This document shows positions 17,636 through 26,245 of a stretch of DNA of 64,000 bases, in pieces; positions within the stretch are counted from its first letter, which is position 1; each line of letters starts with the position of its first letter. The notes under the pieces were generated by a model. That model did not search any database. It had not been told where the DNA came from and worked only from the letters and a program-made list of their open reading frames with translations. A program made the translations under genes and the position numbers. The DNA is from Mucilaginibacter frigoritolerans (GTDB lineage: Bacteria > Bacteroidota > Bacteroidia > Sphingobacteriales > Sphingobacteriaceae), in NCBI RefSeq assembly GCF_007830615.1, contig NZ_VLLI01000001.1, positions 496,001 to 560,000 of the forward strand, in the 5' to 3' direction.

Positions 17636-18061
17636 ATGCCCGAAAAGATACAAGTAAACAAAACCACGGATAGTAATGAGCTAGAAAAAGTTTTCGCGAT
17701 ACGCCGAGAAGTTTTTGTTGTTGAACAAAACTGCCCGCCCGAACTGGAATGGGAGTTTGAAGATGAATCTAATCACTTTTTAGCTACTGTTGATGGAGAA
17801 CCCGCTGGGGCCTGCCGTTGGCGCAAAACTGACAAAGGGTTTAAGCTGGAGCGCTTTGCCGTATTGAAGAAATTCCGCGGGATGGGAATAGGGCAGGAAT
17901 TGGTAAAATCGGTATTGGAAGATTTACCTGCTGATGCCGATTATGTTTACATGCACGCACAGATTCAGGCTGTTCCTTTATATGAGAAGTTTAACTTCGA
18001 AAAAACTGGTCCTGAGTTTGAGGAAGCAGGCATCAGGCATTATAAAATGATCAGGAAGTAG
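17636..18061 (+). CDS. GNAT-family N-acetyltransferase (ElaA-like)
   Basis: This 141-residue acyltransferase has the GNAT acetyl-CoA fold. The N-terminal AIRREVFVVEQNCPPELEWE is characteristic of a Bacteroidota/Firmicutes GNAT group. LERFAVLKKFRGMGIGQELV provides the pyrophosphate-binding R/Q-x-x-G-x-G/A loop near residue 85. PLYEKFNFEKTG is the usual C-terminal strand-helix. The substrate is unknown. The frame can start at 17591, but the first 15 residues of that version do not resemble the family, so I prefer 17636. It is convergent with the HMG-CoA lyase gene, 3 bases away. Confidence 0.82.
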   Translation: MPEKIQVNKTTDSNELEKVFAIRREVFVVEQNCPPELEWEFEDESNHFLATVDGEPAGACRWRKTDKGFKLERFAVLKKFRGMGIGQELVKSVLEDLPADADYVYMHAQIQAVPLYEKFNFEKTGPEFEEAGIRHYKMIRK

Positions 18062-18064
18062 TAT

Positions 18065-18922
18065 TTAAACAAAAATTTTGCTTGAATAATCCATCGCCTC
18101 CTTTAATTTGCCGAAATTAAGCGTTATGGGCTCATTTTGTGATTGTAGGTAAGCAATAACCTTTTCGGTAGCAATATTGCCTGTGAGCACATCTGCGGCC
18201 ATTGGGCAGCCCCCGTAGCCCTTCAACGCAGTATCAAACCAGCGGCACCCAATTTTATAAGCAGCTTCAATTTTTTCTTGCCAGTTATCTGGTGTAGAAT
18301 GTAAATGAAGACCAAATGGATTATTCTTAAACTCGTAAAGTTTTTCCATTACCTCGGTTATTTGTTTGGGAGTAGCCGCGCCAACGGTATCGGCTACGTA
18401 AATATCCTTAATGCCGGTTGCAATAAGTTTGTCAGTCCAGTTTAACAAAATATCAATATTCCATTCATCGCCATAAGGATTTCCAAAACCCATTGATAAA
18501 TAAATCCTTAATGTTTTATGCTTTTGCTCACACAATTCATAAATATCCTTAACCGTATTAAAGGCTTTGGCGATATCTGAGTTTGCATTTCTTAGCTGAA
18601 AGGTTTCGGAGATGGAAAAAGGAAAACCCAGATAAGTTATTTCCTCATGTTGCACAGCTTCTTCGGCACCTCGATAGTTTGCAATAATGGCTAATAGTTT
18701 TGATTTAGAAAGACTCAGATCCAGCTTTTTTAAAACTGCAACTGTATCCTGCATCTGAGGTATAGCTTTGGCTGATACAAAACTTCCAAAATCAATAGTA
18801 TCAAAACCAACTTGTAACAATAAATTAATATATGCTGCTTTAAATTCAGTAGGAATAAATTGATGAATCCCCTGCATGGCATCACGCGGGCATTCGGTTA
18901 ATTTTATAGGTGATGGTATCAT
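18065..18922 (-). CDS. Hydroxymethylglutaryl-CoA lyase
   Basis: The 285-residue TIM-barrel enzyme cleaves HMG-CoA to acetoacetate and acetyl-CoA in leucine degradation. KLTECPRDAMQG is the N-terminal DRE-TIM signature with a substitution: CPRDA rather than the common GPRDG. GLHLHST supplies the metal histidines near residue 203. LKGYGGCPMA carries the conserved cysteine loop near residue 236. Its start overlaps the stop of the YgiC-like ligase by four bases, so it closes that operon, an unexpected partnership. A related acyl-CoA lyase role is possible. Confidence 0.85.
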   Translation of the reverse strand: MIPSPIKLTECPRDAMQGIHQFIPTEFKAAYINLLLQVGFDTIDFGSFVSAKAIPQMQDTVAVLKKLDLSLSKSKLLAIIANYRGAEEAVQHEEITYLGFPFSISETFQLRNANSDIAKAFNTVKDIYELCEQKHKTLRIYLSMGFGNPYGDEWNIDILLNWTDKLIATGIKDIYVADTVGAATPKQITEVMEKLYEFKNNPFGLHLHSTPDNWQEKIEAAYKIGCRWFDTALKGYGGCPMAADVLTGNIATEKVIAYLQSQNEPITLNFGKLKEAMDYSSKIFV

Positions 18923-20055
18923 GGTAGAATCAAATGCGGTATAAATCTACTTAAATTGTCAGTAATTAGTCCATTTGATTCTCTTATGCCAATACCGGCA
19001 GGTTGCTGGCCAATAACCCAGCTACCAATAACAGGAAAGTTGCCGTTAAAATCAGGTAGTTTCTTTAATTCCTGAAAAATAAAACCTTCTTCACCATATT
19101 CTCCTTCTGAGCTGGCTACCAGCTTTTCATTTTCCACGATAGTAATGTTTGCGCCCTCGCGGGACAAGAGTGGTTTTTTTACATAGTTTTTTAGATTGCT
19201 TCTGGTAAAGTAGGCGGGGAGTAAATTTTTATGATACGGAAACAGTTGCCATAAAATAGGCAAAATTGCTTTATTGCTTAGTATCATTTTCCATGATGGT
19301 TCAATCCATATTGCTTTTAACTTGTCAATAATCAGGTTTTGCCCAAAAGATTCATTAACCATCCATTCGTATGGGTATAACTTGAAAATGTTTTTTATGG
19401 GTTTGTTATTTAAATCGACAAAAAAATGATTGTTATTATCCCAACCAATATCTTCAATATAAATAAATTCTGTTGTTATACCCGCCTGCATAGCGCAGTC
19501 CTGCAAATACGCCGTGGTGGTAAAGTCTTCTAATATCCCTTTAACACAAGTAAAATAAAGGGAGTCATCATATAAATAATCTATCAGATATTTCCAGTAT
19601 GCTATTAACTTTTCGTGAAGAGAGTTAAACTGATCTTTTGGTTCGTCAAAGTCTTTTAACCAAAACCATTGAACAATGGAAGCCTCAAACAACGATGTCG
19701 GGGTATCAGCATTAAACTCCAATAATTTGGGTTCGCCATGTCCATCATAACAAAGATCAAATCGTCCATAAATGGCCGGGGCATCATTGTCCCATGAATC
19801 AATAATATGCGGTACTATAAACTTTGGAATCTTAAACTGATCAAAAAGGTTATGATCAATTACATACTGTACAGCCTGCAGGCACATATCCCATAACTCT
19901 GCCGTTATCGTTTCCAGCTTTGTAATCTCCTCCATTGAAAAAGTATAGTAAGCCGATTCATCCCAATAAGCAACATCGCTGGTATGAAACCCAAACCCTA
20001 ACGCTTCAACAGCTTGCTGCCAGTTATTGCGTGGTTTTGTAAAAATCCTTTCCAT
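18919..20055 (-). CDS. ATP-grasp peptide ligase, glutathionylspermidine synthase family (YgiC/YjfC-like)
   Basis: This 378-residue protein resembles the C-terminal synthetase domain of glutathionylspermidine synthase, as in Escherichia coli YgiC and YjfC, without the amidase domain. Recognisable segments are GFGFHTSDVAYWDESAYY near residue 20, IYGRFDLCYDG and LLEFNADTPTSLFEA near 140-165, and VKKPLLSREGANI and EEGFIFQEL in the nucleotide-binding part. It would join a carboxylate to an amine using ATP. Its own substrate is not known. It starts two bases after the gene for an RGGFGES-tailed lipoprotein and overlaps the HMG-CoA lyase gene by four bases. The neighbourhood recalls ygiB-ygiC. Confidence 0.86.
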   Translation of the reverse strand: MERIFTKPRNNWQQAVEALGFGFHTSDVAYWDESAYYTFSMEEITKLETITAELWDMCLQAVQYVIDHNLFDQFKIPKFIVPHIIDSWDNDAPAIYGRFDLCYDGHGEPKLLEFNADTPTSLFEASIVQWFWLKDFDEPKDQFNSLHEKLIAYWKYLIDYLYDDSLYFTCVKGILEDFTTTAYLQDCAMQAGITTEFIYIEDIGWDNNNHFFVDLNNKPIKNIFKLYPYEWMVNESFGQNLIIDKLKAIWIEPSWKMILSNKAILPILWQLFPYHKNLLPAYFTRSNLKNYVKKPLLSREGANITIVENEKLVASSEGEYGEEGFIFQELKKLPDFNGNFPVIGSWVIGQQPAGIGIRESNGLITDNLSRFIPHLILP

Positions 20056-20057
20056 AA

Positions 20058-20345
20058 TCAGGATGATGTGGAAACATGAAACCCTCCCGATTCACCAAAT
20101 CCACCGCGCGTTATACTCGGTTCGCTTGTATGTACTTCGGAACTTGAATATCCCTGGCGCACATATCCAAACGAATAATAGGTGCCGATTGGCCTAAATG
20201 CATAGTATCCCTGATAGCCAGGGCTTGTAGAAGTGTAATTTTCCAAAGTGTCAGTACGCAGGTATAGCCTTGTTTGCTGAGGATGACTGTTACAGCCCAA
20301 TAATCCGGTTACAAGGGCCAATGATATAGCTTTTGACTTTTTCAT
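20058..20345 (-). CDS. Small lipoprotein with a C-terminal RGGFGESGG tail (YgiB-like motif)
   Basis: This is a predicted lipoprotein of 95 residues, with LLGC at 15-18 and Cys18 as the acylation site. A Tyr/Gly/Ser-rich middle leads to the end SITRGGFGESGGFHVSTSS. The TRGGFGES string is, from memory, the same as one near the C-terminus of Escherichia coli YgiB (DUF1190), whose gene neighbours ygiC. Overall similarity to YgiB is otherwise small. It lies two bases upstream of the ATP-grasp ligase gene, which suggests that the protein is a substrate or partner. This function is inference. Confidence 0.7.
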   Translation of the reverse strand: MKKSKAISLALVTGLLGCNSHPQQTRLYLRTDTLENYTSTSPGYQGYYAFRPIGTYYSFGYVRQGYSSSEVHTSEPSITRGGFGESGGFHVSTSS

Positions 20346-20354
20346 AATAACGGA

Positions 20355-20672
20355 TTATTTTACAGTAACATAAAATTCATAGTCTTTTTTCACTGTCAAA
20401 TCAGCAGTGTTGCCATTATCGTCCTCACCTTCTGTAGTAGTGGTTTCTAAAGCAGGTATGGTATCTCTTTTATCAAACTCTTTGATTTTAACACCTTTGT
20501 TCCAAACTATATAATGAGTGGTAAGCAGGTCCTTTGTAACATCAAGATGAGTGGTGCTTAAAGATATTTCAATGCCTCCATTTCTATTAACAGTACTTAC
20601 TTTATCACTGTGATCGTCGCAAGCCGTTAGCAACATAATAATAAAAGCAGCTGGTAGTAAAAAGAATTTCAT
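20355..20672 (-). CDS. Small hypothetical lipoprotein
   Basis: A 105-residue protein with a signal sequence and a good lipobox, LLTAC, at residues 14-18. The mature part begins DDHSDKVS and is charged and beta-strand-like, ending in DYEFYVTVK. I recognise no domain. It sits between the two RGG-tailed genes, 9 bases from the downstream one, so it belongs to the same presumed operon. It lacks the RGG tail itself. A role as an envelope accessory to the ATP-grasp system is only a guess from position. Confidence 0.65.
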   Translation of the reverse strand: MKFFLLPAAFIIMLLTACDDHSDKVSTVNRNGGIEISLSTTHLDVTKDLLTTHYIVWNKGVKIKEFDKRDTIPALETTTTEGEDDNGNTADLTVKKDYEFYVTVK

Positions 20673-20779
20673 TTGTAATAGGTTTAATTGTAAGATGCTA
20701 AAATACCTGGTTTGTTACATTTTTTGCAGATACACACGCCAATAAACCAAACTTTATAGTAGCAGGTTATCAACAATCA

Positions 20780-21028
20780 TTACGAAGATGAACTGTGTGT
20801 ATGACCCGATGAACCCCAACCTCCACGGCTCACCGAGCTGTGTGGTATAAAAGAAGAGCCGGAGTGATGTTGCACTGTATCATCAGCAAAATAATATCCA
20901 TTTCTTCGGATGGTAGAGTTGGAGAAGTTTTTTCTGGTATTGATATTTAAGGGATGACCAAATGATGCATAACCATTTCCAGTTAAGCAGGTTAGTAATA
21001 CCAGCTTTACAATTTTTGTTTTTTTCAT
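20780..21028 (-). CDS. Small exported protein with a C-terminal RGGWGSSG tail
   Basis: This 82-residue protein has a lysine-rich start and a hydrophobic segment (KIVKLVLLTCLTGNGYAS), so it is probably exported. The rest is Ser, His, Asn and Gly rich. It ends SVSRGGWGSSGHTHSSSS, parallel to SITRGGFGESGGFHVSTSS of the gene at 20058. The shared pattern is S-x-[ST]-R-G-G-[FW]-G-x-S-G-x-x-H-x-S. The lipobox is unclear because LLTC has threonine before the cysteine. I place it with the ATP-grasp ligase gene cluster as a second tail-bearing substrate candidate. Confidence 0.62.
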   Translation of the reverse strand: MKKTKIVKLVLLTCLTGNGYASFGHPLNINTRKNFSNSTIRRNGYYFADDTVQHHSGSSFIPHSSVSRGGWGSSGHTHSSSS

Positions 21029-21079
21029 TTTTTAATAGGGGTATTAAATAGTCAATTAACGCTTCTGTAGCCAGTTATA

Positions 21080-22399
21080 TTATGCATCGCTTTTTGCCAA
21101 ATGGTTGTCTTCTTCGGAAGCAACAGCCTCATTGTTAAACCTTCTGATAATTAAACGTGCACCTCCATTATAGGTTAGATAACTCATTGTCCAGTTAATA
21201 AAAACAACTATTTTATTTCTGAAGCCTAAAAGTGAAATAAGGTGTACAAACATCCAGATGATCCAGGCAAAAAATCCCTGGAATTTTAGTTTACCCAAAT
21301 CTGCAACTGCCTTATTACGACCTACTGTGGCCAATGAGCCTTTATCAAAATATTTAAACGGAACAGTTGGTTCGCTATTTATTAGCTGTAGAATAGTTTT
21401 TGCAGTGTGCTCACCCATTTGTATAGCTACCTGGGCAACACCGGGATGTCCTTTAGGGGTTTCATCGGTAATCATAGCAGCCACATCACCTATCGCAAAA
21501 ATATTTGCAGAGCCATCAATACGGCAAATACTATCTGTTTTTATTCGATTCCCTCTTTGAATAATATCTTTGGAGATCCCTTCAGGCACAACACCCATTA
21601 CCCCGGCAGACCATATTACATTTTTGGTACGGATGGTTACGCCATTTTCAAATTTAATTTCGTTACCATCGTAATTTTCGACTTTAACGTTAAGCATTAT
21701 TTCTACACCCATGCTGGTCAAAAAATCATGAGCTCCTTTTGAAGCATCCTCAGACATGGAGCCTAATACCCTTGGCATAAAATCAACAAGGATTACCCGC
21801 ATGTGTTCTTTACTTAATTCTGGGTAATCATCAGTTAAAATATGATTCCGTAATTCGGCAAGGGCGCCTGATAATTCAACACCTGTAGGGCCGGCTCCAA
21901 CCAATACAAAATTCAGGTACGGTTCCCTTTCTTCCTTACCAGTCAGTAGCACCGCTTCTTCAATATTTTGTAGTATTAATGACCGCAGATTTAAGGCCTC
22001 CGGAATTGATTTCATTGGCATGGAAAAATGCTCAATGTCCTTATTACCGAAGAAATTGGTGGTTGATCCTGTGGCTAATACCAAATAATCATAGGTCATT
22101 TCGCCAATAGTAGTATCTATAGTATTTTTATCTGGATCTACCTTTAGTAATTCAGCAATTCTGAACCGGAAGTTTTTTTGCCTTGAAAAGTTTTTTCTTA
22201 ATGAAAAAGCAATAGAATCAGCTTCCAGACTGCCAGTAGCAACCTGGTACAACAAGGGTTGAAAGGTATGATAGTTATGTTTATCAATCATTAATACCTC
22301 AACAGGTTTGTCGGCAAGTTTACGGGCAACCTGTAAACCGCCAAAGCCTCCGCCAACTATAAGTACACGTGGAAATTTTGTGTTATCTGTAGTATTCAT
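21080..22399 (-). CDS. ndh: Type II NADH dehydrogenase (NAD(P)/FAD-dependent oxidoreductase)
   Basis: This 439-residue flavoprotein passes electrons from NADH to menaquinone without pumping protons. The FAD dinucleotide fold VLIVGGGFGG is near residues 12-21. NYHTFQPLLYQVATG is typical of NDH-2, a second GxGxxG fold FVLVGAGPTGVELSG lies near 160, and FAIGDVAAM near 300 binds FAD. The C-terminal FAWIIWMFVHLISLLGFRNK is an amphipathic or membrane-associating tail. I use the ATG at 22399; a longer frame adds 18 unlikely residues. It lies 51 bases upstream of the small secreted-protein genes. Confidence 0.9.
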   Translation of the reverse strand: MNTTDNTKFPRVLIVGGGFGGLQVARKLADKPVEVLMIDKHNYHTFQPLLYQVATGSLEADSIAFSLRKNFSRQKNFRFRIAELLKVDPDKNTIDTTIGEMTYDYLVLATGSTTNFFGNKDIEHFSMPMKSIPEALNLRSLILQNIEEAVLLTGKEEREPYLNFVLVGAGPTGVELSGALAELRNHILTDDYPELSKEHMRVILVDFMPRVLGSMSEDASKGAHDFLTSMGVEIMLNVKVENYDGNEIKFENGVTIRTKNVIWSAGVMGVVPEGISKDIIQRGNRIKTDSICRIDGSANIFAIGDVAAMITDETPKGHPGVAQVAIQMGEHTAKTILQLINSEPTVPFKYFDKGSLATVGRNKAVADLGKLKFQGFFAWIIWMFVHLISLLGFRNKIVVFINWTMSYLTYNGGARLIIRRFNNEAVASEEDNHLAKSDA

Positions 22400-22464
22400 T
22401 TTGCTTTTTTTATAAGATATATTTTTACTGACGTTTAAATTTAATCCATACAATAGTAAACAAA

Positions 22465-22493
22465 AAAGGCCCCAAATGTTCTTTGGGGCCTTT
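22465..22493 (-). terminator. Terminator after secDF
   Basis: AAAGGCCCCAAA and its perfect complement form a 12-bp stem with a five-base loop. On the minus strand it ends in a T-run, 21 bases after the secDF stop codon. Confidence 0.88.
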
Positions 22494-22513
22494 ACATAAA
22501 ATTATAATGTTTT

Positions 22514-25495
22514 TTATTTCAGATCTTTTTTCCCAAAGTCGATGATTACCGGTGTAGCTACGCAGATCGATGAGTATGTACCGAAACATACACCAATCAA
22601 TAATGCGAATGAGAAGCCTCGGATAACATCGCCACCGAAAATAAACAGAACCAATAATATCAGTAATACAGTTAACGCTGTAATAATGGTACGGCTTAAT
22701 GTATTGTTGATTGCGTCGTTAATTACTGTTTTAGGATCATCAGTTTTTGCATGGTGCAGGTGAAGGAACTCACGGATACGGTCAAATACAACCACTGTAT
22801 CGTTAATTGAGTAACCAATAACGGTTAATATCGCTGCTATAAATGATTGATCAATATCTAACGAGAATGGCAGAACATCCTTAAATATAGAGAAGAATGA
22901 TAATACCATTAAAGCATCGTGAGCAGTTGCAACCATCGCACCTAAACTGAACTGCCATTTACGGAAACGGATCAGAATGTAGGCCGAGATAATAATGATC
23001 GCAAAAATTACCGTTAATGCGGCTGACTTTTTAAGGCCGTTTGCTATAGTGGGGTCAACCTTTTGTGAGCTTGCAATGTTAGCTGAGGTAATAGTAGTTT
23101 GTGGTGTTGAAGCAAGTGCTTTTATTAAAGCATCTTTTACCTTTTGATCGGTATTAGGAGCAGTGCTGTTAATTAAATATTTGGTAGTGATACTAATCCT
23201 GTCAGTACCAAATGTTTTAACCTCATTACCTTCACCAAGGGTCTTATCAACAATTTTACGAACATCTTCAGTAGAGATATTTGGACTATTAAATTTAACC
23301 ACATAGTTATGACCTCCCACAAAATCAACTCCATAATTGAAGCCCTGGGTAGCCATTGAAATTAAACCTGCAATGATAAATGCACCAGAGAAGATATAAA
23401 ATTTGAAACGGTTTTTTACGAATGCATAGTTTGCATTTTTAAAGGTATGTGAACTCCATGGGTTTGAGAATTTGATATCCCAACCTTTTTCAAGCATGTA
23501 TTCAAATATCAACCTAGAAATTAATAATGAGCAGAACAATGAAGTTGCGATACCGATCATTAATGTGATAGCAAAACCTTGTATCGGGCCTGAACCAAAT
23601 ACATAAAGTATTAAACCGGTTAAGAATGTACTGATGTTTGAATCGAGGATTGACGACAATGCATGTTTAAAGCCATCAGTAACTGCAATTCTTATTGATT
23701 TGCCAAGTGCTAATTCTTCACGTACACGTTCATAGATCAATACGTTCGCATCAACCGAGATACCTAAGGTAAGTACTATACCCGCAACACCCGGCATGGT
23801 TAACACTGCACCAAGGCTGGTTAACACACCCATCAGGAAGAAGATGTTGATAATAACCGCAACTACTGCAACAGTACCCCCGCGGTTGTAATAAGCAATC
23901 ATAAATACCAGTACCACCAATAAACCGACAAGGCTTGATAATAGGCCTGCGCTTATAGCTTCCTGACCTAATGATGGGCCAACCACAGCTTCAGCAACGA
24001 TATGAGCAGGAGCTGGTAAGCGACCGGCTTTTAATACGTTGGCCAAATCTTTTGCCTCTTCAGTAGTGAAGTTACCTGAGATTGAAGATACACCTCCAGA
24101 GATTTCATTTTGAACAACAGGAGCTGAATAAACATTATCATCCAAAACAATTGCAATGGATTGTTTGCTGTTTACATCAGCCGCCGCTTCAGCAGTAACC
24201 GCTGCCCATTTCTGAGCACCGTCTGAATTCATGATCATTACTACTTCAGGGCTACCTTTTTGGTCAACGTCATTATGTGCGTCAGTAATTACATCGCCAG
24301 CTAATACCGGTCCGTTTTCGGCACCTACTAATTTGATGGCATATAACTCAAATGATTTAGTTTTATCAAGTGGTTTTACTGACCACAGGAATTTCATATT
24401 TTGAGGAATAACAGATTTTACCTCTGGGCTGTGCAGGTATGCGTTAACCTTTGCAGTATCTTTAACCTCAGCATGACCAACAATTGGGCCGCGGCCTAAC
24501 TCTGCTTGTCCGTTTTGTCCTTGGAAAACCATTGGTTTCAAAACATTGAACAATGGATATTGATCAGCAAATTGTGATTTATTATTTAAAGCAGATGCAC
24601 CGGTATCTTTAGATGCATTTTTCTGAACTTTATTTAATAAAGCTAAAGCGCCTTGTGCTTTTGCAGAATCAGTAGTTGCAGTTGCATTTTTAGCTACTGC
24701 TTTAGTAGTATCTTTTTTAGCTGCTTTGATTTTAGCTGCAATTAAACCGTTGATGTTGGTTAGCAACTGGTAAACCTGGCTATTATCATAAGTTTGATAA
24801 AACTCCAACTTGGCAGTACCTGATAAAAGTTTACGAACACGATCGGGTTCTTTTACACCAGGTAGCTCAATTAAAACACGATCAGTACCTTTTTGCAACT
24901 GAATGTTAGCATTCGCTACACCAAATTGGTCAATACGGGTATTGAGGATGGTGTATGATTGCTGAACAGCTACAGCTGCCTGATCTTTCAGGTAAGTTTC
25001 AACTTCAGAGTTTGAAGCATTAAATTTCAAATGATCCTGGTTATCTTTTGTTGAAAAGATAGCTGCTAACTTACCATTTGGATTAAGTTTCTCATACTCG
25101 TTAACGAATAGAGTAATATAATCTGTTTGGTTGGTGATGGCATCAGTGGTTGCCGCAGCAAGCGCCTGGTTAAACACCGGATCAACATTGTTATTCGAAA
25201 GTTTTTTTACCAGCTCGTTTAACGAGATCTGCATGGTAACGCTCATACCACCTTCAAGATCCAGACCTAAGGCCAGTTCTCTTTGTTTAACATACTGATA
25301 ATTGTGTTTGAATAGCGGATATACCGGTTGTGTTGAAACAGAATCCAGATAAGCTTTTACTTTCGTCGTATCACCTTTAGCGTACACCTTAGCGTCATTT
25401 TCAACTTTGTGAGCTACCCACGTGAATGAAAGCTGGTATAAGCATACGATTGCCAGCACTATGGCGAAAAATTTAACAACCCCTTTACCTTGCAT
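22514..25495 (-). CDS. secDF: Protein translocase subunit SecDF (fused SecD and SecF)
   Basis: The 993-residue membrane protein fuses SecD (about residues 1-670) with SecF (about 690-990), as in many Bacteroidota. It uses the proton gradient to pull proteins released from SecYEG. LGLDLEGGMSVTMQI near residue 75 is the SecD D1 motif. The periplasmic P1 region is large and includes an Ala/Lys/Thr-rich, repeat-like insert near 255-285. GISVDANVLIYERVREEL near 580 and GYSINDTVVVFDRIRE near 895 are the SecD and SecF helix-4 motifs. Its YajC partner is encoded at 7033. Confidence 0.96.
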   Translation of the reverse strand: MQGKGVVKFFAIVLAIVCLYQLSFTWVAHKVENDAKVYAKGDTTKVKAYLDSVSTQPVYPLFKHNYQYVKQRELALGLDLEGGMSVTMQISLNELVKKLSNNNVDPVFNQALAAATTDAITNQTDYITLFVNEYEKLNPNGKLAAIFSTKDNQDHLKFNASNSEVETYLKDQAAVAVQQSYTILNTRIDQFGVANANIQLQKGTDRVLIELPGVKEPDRVRKLLSGTAKLEFYQTYDNSQVYQLLTNINGLIAAKIKAAKKDTTKAVAKNATATTDSAKAQGALALLNKVQKNASKDTGASALNNKSQFADQYPLFNVLKPMVFQGQNGQAELGRGPIVGHAEVKDTAKVNAYLHSPEVKSVIPQNMKFLWSVKPLDKTKSFELYAIKLVGAENGPVLAGDVITDAHNDVDQKGSPEVVMIMNSDGAQKWAAVTAEAAADVNSKQSIAIVLDDNVYSAPVVQNEISGGVSSISGNFTTEEAKDLANVLKAGRLPAPAHIVAEAVVGPSLGQEAISAGLLSSLVGLLVVLVFMIAYYNRGGTVAVVAVIINIFFLMGVLTSLGAVLTMPGVAGIVLTLGISVDANVLIYERVREELALGKSIRIAVTDGFKHALSSILDSNISTFLTGLILYVFGSGPIQGFAITLMIGIATSLFCSLLISRLIFEYMLEKGWDIKFSNPWSSHTFKNANYAFVKNRFKFYIFSGAFIIAGLISMATQGFNYGVDFVGGHNYVVKFNSPNISTEDVRKIVDKTLGEGNEVKTFGTDRISITTKYLINSTAPNTDQKVKDALIKALASTPQTTITSANIASSQKVDPTIANGLKKSAALTVIFAIIIISAYILIRFRKWQFSLGAMVATAHDALMVLSFFSIFKDVLPFSLDIDQSFIAAILTVIGYSINDTVVVFDRIREFLHLHHAKTDDPKTVINDAINNTLSRTIITALTVLLILLVLFIFGGDVIRGFSFALLIGVCFGTYSSICVATPVIIDFGKKDLK

Positions 25496-25547
25496 TTGAA
25501 TTTAAAATATGTAATTAATTAGTTTATAAGCATTTTAAATAAGACGG

Positions 25548-25555
25548 CAAATCTA
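25548..25555 (-). promoter_or_regulatory. Probable -7 promoter box for secDF
   Basis: The complement of 25548-25555 is TAGATTTG, matching TAnnTTTG. It lies about 53 bases before the start codon. No -33 TTG is seen at the expected distance. Confidence 0.35.
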
Positions 25556-25720
25556 ATAAAATTTCCTAACCATGAAATTTTTAATTAAAACAAAATGACG
25601 ATAAGTGAATTTAGTTGCCGAAGATTAGAAGAAATATTATTTAATAATTGATAATGAGTGGTTTAGATTTATAAAGAAAAAGCCATTTAGCTTTTAAAAC
25701 TTAATGAAAGTTACGCTTTA

Positions 25721-26203
25721 TTAAGTTCTTTCATAAGTTATGAATGAATAGGGTAAAGAATTTTTTTCATCGGGCTGATAATCTTCACGATAAACTTCGT
25801 TCCATTCGTTTTTATTAATTTCAGGGAAAAAGCTATCGCCATCAAATTCTTTATGAACAATGGTTAAATATATCCTGTTAGTTAAATGTAACGATTGTTT
25901 GTAGATCTCTGCACCGCCTACAATAAATACTTCTTCTTCATCTTTACTTAAGGCCAAAGCGGTTTCAATTGAATTTACTACTTCACAGCCTTCAATAGCA
26001 ATATCCTGACGGGTTATAATGATGTTACGGCGTTTGGGCAGTGGTTTGCCAACAGACTCATAGGTTTTGCGACCCATAATTACCGTATGGCCGGTAGTAA
26101 TATCTTTAAAATGCTTTAAATCATTTGGCAGGTACCAAAGCAATTTATTGTCTTTACCAATAACATGGTTTTCTGAAATGGCTACAACTATTGTTATTAT
26201 CAT
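25721..26203 (-). CDS. folA: Dihydrofolate reductase
   Basis: DHFR reduces dihydrofolate to tetrahydrofolate with NADPH, regenerating the cofactor used by thymidylate synthase. The 160-residue protein has the classical features: VVAISENHVIGKDNKLLWYLPNDLKHFK (active-site loop and the acidic residue in PNDLKHF near 27), TVIMGRKTYESVGKPLP near 40-55 and VFIVGGAEIYKQ near 95. thyA lies upstream on the same strand, with a decayed gene between. The start codon directly follows imperfect GGTCATTTG-type repeats (26203-26228). Confidence 0.95.
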   Translation of the reverse strand: MIITIVVAISENHVIGKDNKLLWYLPNDLKHFKDITTGHTVIMGRKTYESVGKPLPKRRNIIITRQDIAIEGCEVVNSIETALALSKDEEEVFIVGGAEIYKQSLHLTNRIYLTIVHKEFDGDSFFPEINKNEWNEVYREDYQPDEKNSLPYSFITYERT

Positions 26204-26228
26204 TTGGTCATCGGGTCATTTAGTCATT
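26203..26228. repeat. Imperfect GGTCATTTG words at the folA start
   Basis: TTTGGTCATC, GGGTCATTTA and GTCATTG follow one another immediately upstream of, and touching, the folA start. In the sense of the gene they read as CAATGACTAAATGACCCGATG-like text with several ATG triplets. Confidence 0.45.
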
Positions 26229-26245
26229 GTTGCAATGTCCAATAG

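Noticed and set aside
20058..21028. Calling the RGG-tailed proteins YgiB/DUF1190 family members
   Set aside because: Only the short C-terminal motif is similar. Length and the rest of the sequence differ, so I describe the motif and position rather than assign the family.
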